Of a stretch of 9,968 nt of DNA, positions 1 through 4,176 are shown piece after piece. Every line of letters starts with the position of its first letter. The stretch's first letter is position 1. Source of the DNA: Candidatus Zipacnadia bacterium (GTDB lineage Bacteria; Armatimonadota; Zipacnadia; Zipacnadales; Zipacnadaceae). Location: NCBI GenBank assembly GCA_029821255.1, contig JALGTS010000023.1:1-9968 (forward strand). Direction: 5' to 3'. A model generated the notes under the pieces. The model had not been told where the DNA came from. It was given only the letters and a program-made list of their open reading frames with translations, and made no database searches. The translations under genes and the position numbers were made by a program.

Positions 1-106
1 CCGGTCTATCCTGCACAGTCTGTACTCCAAAAAATTTCTGTAAATAGGTTTAGCCGAACAAAACTTTAGGTATACTTTATGTGAAGCTAAGAGTCTTATG
101 CGGTCC

Positions 107-135
107 TTGACAATTTTCTCCAGTTGTGCTACAAT
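107..135 (+). promoter_or_regulatory. Strong sigma-70/SigA promoter for the pilin operon
   Basis: TTGACA at 107-112 is a perfect -35. A 17-nt spacer leads to TACAAT at 130-135, preceded by TGC (extended -10). The predicted start of transcription is near 142, about 100 nt before the first pilin-like gene. This is the best promoter match I see in the window, which fits the heavy expression that pilin genes need. Confidence 0.8.
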
Positions 136-141
136 GCTCAG

Positions 142-245
142 CTACAGCTCAAGCATATCTAAGCAAAAGGTCTGAGCAAAACAGAGGAGCCGATCGCTAA
201 AGATCGGGCAGGCAGGTGGATTAGACACTAACTGGAGGGATACCG
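142..245 (+). promoter_or_regulatory. Structured 5' leader of the pilin operon
   Basis: This untranslated stretch lies between the predicted transcription start and the first ORF. It holds a 6-bp hairpin, CCGATC (190-195) with GATCGG (202-207) around a GCTAAA loop, and two GCAAAA copies (163-168, 176-181). An imperfect palindrome straddles the start site: TGCT 135-138, AGCT 140-143, AGCT 146-149, AGCA 152-155. The palindrome could be an operator. The leader ends in GGAGGGA (234-240), a strong ribosome binding site. No known riboswitch class can be assigned. Positions 1-106, upstream of the promoter, hold nothing I can call. Confidence 0.35.
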
Positions 246-389
246 ATGGGTGAGATCATACACCAAACAGTCGCACAGCAGGGAGTACTGGCAATTGCCC
301 AGTATGTACTGCTCTTTCCTCTGGTAGTTACCGCAGTGCTGGCAGGCTGGCAGGCAATGGGTAACCTCCTACGCCGGACGTCGCTCTGA
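246..389 (+). CDS. Small Flp-like (type IVb pilin-like) protein, divergent
   Basis: A 47-residue ORF starts at ATG 246, five bases after GGAGGGA, as the first gene downstream of the strong promoter. Its plan matches the other pilins here: a 13-residue leader ending in Gly (G13), then about 22 hydrophobic residues, a Trp (W35) and a short basic tail. It differs in three ways. The leader MGEIIHQTVAQQG has no Lys or Arg. The invariant Glu at mature position 5 is replaced, the local sequence being VLAIAQYVLL, with Ala at +5 and Gln at +6. One extra residue also lies before the Tyr. TadV might still cut after G13, but without Glu5 the product may not join the filament normally. It could be a minor pilin, a small membrane accessory protein or a decaying pilin copy. 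Coding is inferred from the ribosome binding site, the pilin-like layout and the position. Confidence 0.6.
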   Translation: MGEIIHQTVAQQGVLAIAQYVLLFPLVVTAVLAGWQAMGNLLRRTSL

Positions 390-504
390 GTCCAGCACTG
401 TTAGCGGTGGGGAGCTGGTGGAGCCACAGTAGGAGCATGCAGTAACGGGCAGCCTGATACTTTCTGCTACAAAATCCTATCCTTATCGGAAAGGAGGGAG
501 AAAA

Positions 505-675
505 GTGAAAGCGATCAAGGCTCTGTGGACTGACGAAGATGGTGTCACCACGGTAGAGTACGCACTGCTGTTGGCTGTTCTGGTCGTCGGTGCAGCTAGC
601 ATCTGGACCGCTCTGAAGAGTGGAATCCAGTCCGGCGTGAACGCAGCCAGCGCTGATCTGGTCAAGGAGTACTAG
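505..675 (+). CDS. flp: Flp family type IVb prepilin (pilin 1)
   Basis: This encodes a 56-residue Flp major-pilin candidate. It starts at GTG 505, set by the very strong site AAGGAGGGA (491-499). Residues 1-13 form a charged leader ending in Gly. The mature protein begins VTTVEYALLL and so carries the Flp signature, with Glu at +5 and Tyr at +6. A hydrophobic helix to about residue 33 follows, then a Trp at mature +21 and an amphipathic C-terminal tail ending in Tyr. TadV should cleave after G13, and the mature helix then polymerises into the pilus. It is closest to the pilin at 1598-1768: both have 13-residue leaders, a VVGA motif and Trp followed by Thr or Ser. The strong ribosome binding site, the nearby promoter and the stable RNA structures immediately downstream suggest this is the most abundant pilin of the set. 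No promoter of its own is seen in 390-504. Confidence 0.9.
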   Translation: MKAIKALWTDEDGVTTVEYALLLAVLVVGAASIWTALKSGIQSGVNAASADLVKEY

Positions 676-715
676 TCAGTAGGCCAGAAGCACACTAACA
701 CGCGACTCTCACCAC

Positions 716-732
716 CCCGCAATATCTGCGGG
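716..732 (+). other. Compact GC-rich hairpin after pilin 1
   Basis: CCCGCA (716-721) pairs perfectly with TGCGGG (727-732) around a 5-nt loop, 41 nt after the pilin 1 stop codon. No T-run follows, so this is not a classic terminator. It may protect the pilin mRNA 3' end or pause RNA polymerase. Confidence 0.5.
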
Positions 733-751
733 TTGTGACACCGTAAGCTCA

Positions 752-878
752 GGGGAGAATGACACTCGCTATCAGCACCCGGACAACTGGGCACCGAAGC
801 ACGTCCGAAGCTGATAAGAGAGGCAGAACAAAATAGAATAGGAGAAGCACCCAATCAGACCGCGAGTGTCTTCTCTCC
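752..878 (+). ncRNA. Candidate structured RNA element between pilin genes
   Basis: A long helix closes this 127-nt element. Positions 761-769 pair perfectly over 9 bp with 862-870. Across a bulged T760, positions 752-759 pair with 871-878 over 8 more bp, including one G-U. Inside, TATCAGC (770-776) pairs with GCTGATA (810-816) over 7 bp, and within that CGGAC (780-784) pairs with GTCCG (803-807). An alternative stem, GAGAAG plus CAC (842-850) with GTG, bulged T and CTTCTC (866-875), competes with the closing helix, so two folds are possible. A short ORF (759-836, 25 codons, with AGGGGAGA before it) lies inside and its ribosome site would be buried in the outer stem. No conserved riboswitch or T-box core was recognised. 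The same pattern could be a small MITE- or REP-like palindromic element, although no target-site duplication is visible. Confidence 0.45.
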
Positions 879-934
879 GATAGCTACTATCCGAGTTCAG
901 CAAGAAACCTATAGCTGCAAGGCGTATCTGAATC

Positions 935-1002
935 GGGGAAACTGGCCGCAACAGACTACTTAGCTGTTTGGACCCTGTCCTGTCAGTTTCCCCTTTCTTT
1001 TT
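935..1002 (+). terminator. Rho-independent terminator or attenuator inside the pilin cassette
   Basis: GGGGAAACTG (935-944) and CAGTTTCCCC (984-993) form a perfect 10-bp stem, followed at once by TTTCTTTTT (994-1002). The 39-nt loop can itself fold through GGAC (970-973) with GTCC (977-980). It lies between pilin 1 and pilins 2-4 with no convincing promoter downstream. It probably limits read-through, so that pilin 1 is made in excess over the distal genes. The whole 676-1096 gap holds no gene I can support beyond the short ORF noted with the RNA element. Confidence 0.7.
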
Positions 1003-1080
1003 CAACAAAATCATAAGGGGATCACAACTGCTGGGCCAGCCGCCTGCCCGGGGCAATGCTGGTGACGGGTGTAGGGGGTG

Positions 1081-1191
1081 TAGGTGATGATCAACAATGC
1101 ATATCCGACCGCGGTTTGGAATGTTAATCAGAGACGAGGAGGGCCTGGCAACAGTTGAATACGCCGTATTGCTTGCCGGGCTTATTATAGG
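1081..1191 (+). repeat. Tandem pilin-gene duplication, copy A
   Basis: This segment aligns without gaps to 1365-1475 at an offset of exactly 284 nt, with about 83% identity by hand count. The match includes the ribosome-site region and the leader-coding start (ATGCATATCC), showing that the pilin 2 and pilin 3 genes arose by a local duplication. Confidence 0.75.
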
Positions 1192-1273
1192 TTCCGCCGG
1201 CATATGGCAGGTCATAGTCAGTGCTATGACTATCCCAACCGAGCAGGCCGGGCTATCGGTCAGCCCGCGCTAA
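1097..1273 (+). CDS. flp: Flp family type IVb prepilin (pilin 2)
   Basis: This encodes a 58-residue prepilin. The start ATG 1097 follows AGGTGA (1082-1087) at a 9-nt spacing, and this start region is conserved with the sister gene 284 nt downstream. The leader is 16 residues (MHIRPRFGMLIRDEEG). The mature protein begins LATVEYAVLL, with Glu+5 and Tyr+6, then a hydrophobic helix and Trp at mature +21. The tail (IPTEQAGLSVSPR) is unlike that of pilins 1 and 4 and contains Pro. The product should be processed by TadV and may be a minor or alternative subunit. It lies just downstream of the terminator at 935-1002, so its expression probably depends on read-through. Confidence 0.85.
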   Translation: MHIRPRFGMLIRDEEGLATVEYAVLLAGLIIGSAGIWQVIVSAMTIPTEQAGLSVSPR

Positions 1274-1364
1274 ACGATACAATTGGGATGCCAAAACACG
1301 TCGGGCAGATGACGCAGGCGGTATGCAAATTGCCTTGTCTATAGAGCAATACTTATCATACTCA

Positions 1365-1475
1365 TAGGCGATGACCAACAATGCATATCCAACACTGGTT
1401 CGTGACGCTAATTAGAGACGAAGAAGGCCTGGCAACGGTTGAATATGCCATATTGCTTGCCGGACTTATTGTAGG
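1365..1475 (+). repeat. Tandem pilin-gene duplication, copy B
   Basis: This is the second copy of the block described at 1081-1191. Divergence is concentrated in the leader codons after the start, while the stretch coding for RDEEGLATVEYA is nearly unchanged, as expected under selection on the processing site. Confidence 0.75.
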
Positions 1476-1581
1476 GCTCAGCGTCACCTGGCAACCGCTC
1501 GCCACCGTTATGGCCAATACGGCCGAAGAGACCGAACAGGTCATCGCCGCCGGTGGATTGACAGGAGTAGGTTGCCGGTAA
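1381..1581 (+). CDS. flp: Flp family type IVb prepilin (pilin 3)
   Basis: This 66-residue prepilin is the longest in the cassette and a tandem paralogue of pilin 2. Its leader (residues 1-16) ends RDEEG. The mature protein begins LATVEYAILL, with Glu+5 and Tyr+6, and has Trp at mature +21. The tail is acidic (NTAEETEQ), then Gly-rich, ending in Cys-Arg, so the Cys could form a disulphide or a lipid or surface attachment (speculative). The ribosome site is weak (AGGCGA, 1366-1371). The role as a TadV-processed pilin subunit is well supported by the signature; the difference from pilin 2 in the tail suggests a different surface. Confidence 0.85.
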   Translation: MHIQHWFVTLIRDEEGLATVEYAILLAGLIVGLSVTWQPLATVMANTAEETEQVIAAGGLTGVGCR

Positions 1582-1597
1582 TGTTAGGACAGCGATG

Positions 1598-1768
1598 ATG
1601 CGAATGGCACGCAAATTGTGGAAAGACGAATCAGGGGTTTCAACCGTGGAGTATGCCTTACTCCTGACGGTGTTGGTGGTGGGGGCAGTGAGTGTCTGGA
1701 CGTCTTTGGGAGAAGCTATCTCCTCAACTATAAATAGCATCGCCAATACCATTAGCGAGAGTCCGTAG
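1598..1768 (+). CDS. flp: Flp family type IVb prepilin (pilin 4)
   Basis: This 56-residue prepilin has the same length and plan as pilin 1. The leader (MRMARKLWKDESG) is basic and ends in Gly13, and the mature N-terminus is VSTVEYALLL with Glu+5 and Tyr+6. The VVGA motif and Trp at mature +21 follow, then a Ser/Ile/Asn-rich amphipathic tail. ATG 1598 lies 8 nt after AGGA (1586-1589). An in-frame ATG at 1595 is equally possible and adds one Met. It begins 14 nt after pilin 3 stops, so the two are probably co-transcribed. A 52-nt gap separates it from the peptidase gene. Pilins 1 and 4 form one subfamily and pilins 2 and 3 another. Confidence 0.88.
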   Translation: MRMARKLWKDESGVSTVEYALLLTVLVVGAVSVWTSLGEAISSTINSIANTISESP

Positions 1769-1820
1769 TGAAGGCTTGTTGCCCGCAACTACTTGCGTAT
1801 TTCATACATGTAAGTAAGCG

Positions 1821-2348
1821 ATGCTAATGATGACAATAGTTACAACAACTCTGACAGTACTGCTCGTAGCGGCAGCAGTCTACACCGACGTCCGGTGGGG
1901 CAAGATATTCAACCATCTGACTATGCCGGCAATTGTCCTGGGGCTAATCATCAATTCACTGGCTGGCCTAAACGGTTTTGTGCACAGCATAGCAGGTGTG
2001 GGCTTAGGACTGGGGCTGTTTCTGGTAAGTTGCCTGTTAGGACGCATTCTGGGGGGCGGTGATATTAAGCTACTGATGGCTATAGGTGCCCTACAAGGGC
2101 CGACTTTCCTGGCCTGGACGATATGCTATGCCGCAATTATCGGCGGTGTCTTGGCTACAATCATTGCCGTTCGCCACGGCATACTGCTGGAGAAGATCAA
2201 GGCGCTTTTTACCAGTTGCTATATGCGGTTAACCTTCCGAGTACCGATGGAGATGGAGAACAACGAGGCAACCCAGCCCCGGCTGCCGTATGCCATTGCC
2301 ATCAGCCTGGGTACGGTGGCGACAATAGTGGCACTATATACCGTATGA
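1821..2348 (+). CDS. tadV: TadV/CpaA-type A24 prepilin peptidase
   Basis: This 175-residue polytopic inner-membrane aspartyl protease should remove the leader peptides of the Flp pilins and TadE. Both catalytic aspartates of the A24 family are visible: D23 in YTDVRWGKIFN after the first membrane helix, and D81 in the GGGDIKLL motif (GxGD). Several further hydrophobic segments follow (about 36-74, 84-115, 155-174). No N-terminal methylase-type domain is present, which is normal for the short TadV/CpaA class. The start is uncertain: Met codons at 1821, 1827 and 1830 are in frame and the ribosome site is poor. That could keep peptidase levels well below pilin levels. Its place directly after the pilins and before tadE supports the assignment. 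Confidence 0.9.
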   Translation: MLMMTIVTTTLTVLLVAAAVYTDVRWGKIFNHLTMPAIVLGLIINSLAGLNGFVHSIAGVGLGLGLFLVSCLLGRILGGGDIKLLMAIGALQGPTFLAWTICYAAIIGGVLATIIAVRHGILLEKIKALFTSCYMRLTFRVPMEMENNEATQPRLPYAIAISLGTVATIVALYTV

Positions 2349-2370
2349 GGAGAACAGAGGTGGACCGGCA

Positions 2371-2886
2371 ATGAAAAATCAAGACCGCATAATCCAAAAA
2401 ACCATAATAGGCAGTCAGCAGCCTGCTAACCGCGGAAGCATCACAGTGGAAATGGTTCTGGTTACTCCAATACTGCTGGTGCTACTATTTGGCATCATAG
2501 AGTTTGGTCTAATATTCAAAGATATTGCCATCCTTAAGCAGGCTACGCGGGAGGGTGCTCGTAGTGCCGCCATCGGGGCGCCGACCACCCAGATAATCAG
2601 CCAGGTCAGGTCCAGCGCGGCAACTATATCCCCAGATGATCTAACCATTGAGCTTAAGTACAGGACATACTCCGATGGTTGGCCTTCGTGGGACACTGCC
2701 CCCACACTGGGTGATATCGGCAACGGCGAAACCGCTCAAAATGATGCTCCCCAGGGTGCTCAAATCAGAGTGCAAGTATCCTACCCGCATCAGCTAATCA
2801 GCGGTAGATTATTCTCAGGCCTGGCTGACAACCCTGACAGCCGAACTATGACCTTGACTACCTCCTCAGTTATGCGTAGAGAGTAG
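2371..2886 (+). CDS. tadE: TadE-like pseudopilin
   Basis: This 171-residue protein has the TadE/TadG N-terminal signature. A 22-residue leader ends RG, followed by SITVEMVLVTPILL, with Glu27 at mature +5 and one hydrophobic helix (about 24-45). A periplasmic C-terminal domain follows. In the family, TadE is processed by TadV and acts as a minor pseudopilin needed for pilus assembly. The ribosome site GAGGTGG lies just before ATG 2371, and the gap after tadV is only 22 nt, so the two are co-transcribed. No TadF or TadG partner is in the window. The segment after about residue 85 (Tyr, Trp and Asp-rich) is not recognisable beyond the family fold. The gene ends the first operon. Confidence 0.88.
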   Translation: MKNQDRIIQKTIIGSQQPANRGSITVEMVLVTPILLVLLFGIIEFGLIFKDIAILKQATREGARSAAIGAPTTQIISQVRSSAATISPDDLTIELKYRTYSDGWPSWDTAPTLGDIGNGETAQNDAPQGAQIRVQVSYPHQLISGRLFSGLADNPDSRTMTLTTSSVMRRE

Positions 2887-2932
2887 CTATGGATTGAGTG
2901 CTGTCGGCCCCTTTGCTTCCTGCTACAGCCTT

Positions 2933-2955
2933 GCGAAACATCAGCGCTGATTCGC
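2933..2955 (+). other. Perfect 12-bp palindrome in the intergenic region
   Basis: ATCAGCGCTGAT (2940-2951) is a perfect palindrome flanked by GCGA (2933-2936) and TCGC (2952-2955), which extend the symmetry. It begins about 47 nt after the tadE stop. It could be a regulator operator or part of a transcription-end structure. No T-run follows. Confidence 0.4.
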
Positions 2956-2970
2956 ACCTCTCTAAGAAGC

Positions 2971-3005
2971 AAGCCACCAGCAAAGATAGCAATCCGGGTG
3001 GCTTT
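2971..3005 (+). terminator. Possible weak terminator or switch hairpin after tadE
   Basis: AAGCCACC (2971-2978) pairs with GGTGGCTT (2997-3004) over 8 bp across an 18-nt loop, followed only by T and GATT, so the U-tract is poor. A competing stem, GCAATC (2990-2995) with GATTGC (3005-3010), would disrupt it. Apart from this hairpin, the palindrome at 2933-2955 and the promoter at 3112-3140, I see no gene in the 348-nt gap 2887-3240. Confidence 0.35.
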
Positions 3006-3111
3006 GATTGCGTAGCAACTTTGCCCCGGAAGATAGCTAACAGATAATAGTAGTAATAGCCTGTTGGACCGCCCTGGGCACTACTCTTGAGCATCTTATT
3101 AGATCACATCC

Positions 3112-3140
3112 TTTTAATTTTACTCAGATTGTGGTATAAT
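3112..3140 (+). promoter_or_regulatory. Extended -10 promoter for the assembly-gene operon
   Basis: TATAAT at 3135-3140 is a perfect -10 preceded by TGG (TGN extended -10). The -35, TTTTAA (3112-3117, 17-nt spacer), matches poorly, as extended -10 promoters tolerate. The surrounding DNA is AT-rich. It gives a leader of about 95 nt before cpaB. A second TATAAT (3146-3151) lacks a usable -35. Confidence 0.6.
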
Positions 3141-3240
3141 TGAAATATAATTTATATTAGTGCCGTCACGACATCATCGCAATAGTCGCAGCAACCAGAT
3201 ACAGGTGTACTGAGGCAGACAGGGAAGGAGCATTTTGCAG

Positions 3241-4173
3241 ATGAGAATGACTCGGCGCTTAGCAATAGCAATCGCTGTCGTGTGCGGTCTGTTAGCGGCA
3301 TTGCTGACATACTTCTATCTCAGCAAGCTGCAGCAGCAGGCAGTGCCTGGGAAGGTAGCGCAAAACGTAGAACTCGTAACGCCCCTCCGCAACATCACAG
3401 CGGGCACCGTAATCCGCAGTGAGATGCTCGGGACGATAGAAGTACCCGAGGGTGAGGTGCCTGCCACCGCTGTGCGCTCTACGACTGATATCACCGGTCA
3501 AATTGCCGTGGTGGACCTAACGGCAGGCCAGCCCATCAAGCGCAACCAGGTGCAAGCCCCCACTCGTCTTTCCTACCGCGTCCCCAAGGGTATGAGAGCG
3601 GTAACTGTGGCTATCGATCCAGTCGTTGGTGTGGCCGGATTTCTCAAGCCGGGCGACCGGGTAGATGTGATCGCTACCTTTGATATCAACGATGTGACGG
3701 TAACTCGCACGGTTTTGCAGAATGTCGAGCTGCTGGCCATCGGCACGACCGCTATATCAACCACGCCCGAAAAGCCTGCTGCCGAAGGTAAAGAGGCACA
3801 GGCGAAGCCCGCAGCGAAAGAACAGCCCAATGCCACTCTTGCTGTTGACCCTGAGCAGGCCCAGAAACTCATCCTTAGCGACATGCGCGGCAAACTGCGA
3901 TTAGCGCTTCGTCCGAAGTTTGAAGACCAGTATGTTGCGCTGGCGGCTACTGATGCTGTTGATGTCATCGGAGAAGAATTCGAGAAGGCAATGGCTGCAA
4001 AGGAGCAAACCCCGCCCGAACCATCTGAAGTGACTCACCCGCCAGCTCCACCAGGAGCTACCCTGATTAGAGAACCTCGCGGTCCTACCGTTGAAGTAAT
4101 TCGCGGCACCGAACGAGAGACCGTCACCATAGGCAGCACACAAAACAGCCCAACACCGCGGGGAGGGCAATAG
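3241..4173 (+). CDS. cpaB: CpaB/RcpC, Flp pilus assembly protein
   Basis: This 310-residue periplasmic assembly factor has one N-terminal membrane anchor (about 7-27). A SAF domain covers about 44-104 (PLRNITAGTVI, then TAGQPIKRNQV), and an RcpC domain covers about 112-243, opening SYRVPKGMRAVTVAID and including GFLKPGDRVDVI. A low-complexity Ala/Lys/Pro/Glu insert (about 174-196) interrupts the RcpC domain. A Pro-rich linker (257-272) leads to a C-terminal VEVIRGTERETV segment typical of the family. CpaB is thought to stabilise or gate the secretin in the cell envelope. ATG 3241 is chosen, 10 nt after GGAAGGAG (3223-3230); an in-frame TTG at 3235 is closer to the site and cannot be excluded. 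It is the first gene of the second operon, and cpaC starts 3 nt after its stop. Confidence 0.9.
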   Translation: MRMTRRLAIAIAVVCGLLAALLTYFYLSKLQQQAVPGKVAQNVELVTPLRNITAGTVIRSEMLGTIEVPEGEVPATAVRSTTDITGQIAVVDLTAGQPIKRNQVQAPTRLSYRVPKGMRAVTVAIDPVVGVAGFLKPGDRVDVIATFDINDVTVTRTVLQNVELLAIGTTAISTTPEKPAAEGKEAQAKPAAKEQPNATLAVDPEQAQKLILSDMRGKLRLALRPKFEDQYVALAATDAVDVIGEEFEKAMAAKEQTPPEPSEVTHPPAPPGATLIREPRGPTVEVIRGTERETVTIGSTQNSPTPRGGQ

Positions 4174-4176
4174 CCA

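Noticed and set aside
49..76. Second promoter at TATACT (71-76)
   Set aside because: The -35 (TTTAGC) is poor and the much better promoter at 107-135 lies just downstream.
142..248. Possible c-di-GMP-I (GEMM) riboswitch before the first pilin-like gene
   Set aside because: The end of the leader (TACCGATGG) resembles the 3' end of known GEMM RNAs and GCAAA-like motifs occur. However, the ACGCAAAGCC core and the tetraloop-receptor arrangement are missing, and the pairing partners do not line up.
759..836. 25-codon ORF (MTLAISTRTTGHRS...) with a fair ribosome site
   Set aside because: It is short, has no recognisable features and its ribosome site lies in the predicted outer stem. It is kept only as a note on the RNA element.
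752..935. T-box leader
   Set aside because: ACCGCG occurs at 859-864, but the GGGTGG part of the T-box motif, a specifier stem and an antiterminator are not found, and the downstream genes are not amino-acid or tRNA-synthetase genes.
772..1215. Minus-strand ORF of 147 codons across the pilin 1-2 gap
   Set aside because: It runs antisense to the terminator and pilin 2. Its SNTAYSTVARPSSS stretch is the reverse-strand shadow of the VEYA coding region and recurs opposite every pilin gene.
1335..1362. Promoter before pilin 3 (TTGTCT, 16 nt, CATACT)
   Set aside because: Both boxes are weak, there is no extended -10, and pilin 3 is well placed for read-through from pilin 2.
2123..2374. 83-codon + strand ORF overlapping tadV and tadE
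   Set aside because: It is out of frame with the clearly real tadV, which covers nearly all of it; its composition looks like a frame shadow and it has no homology signal I can see.
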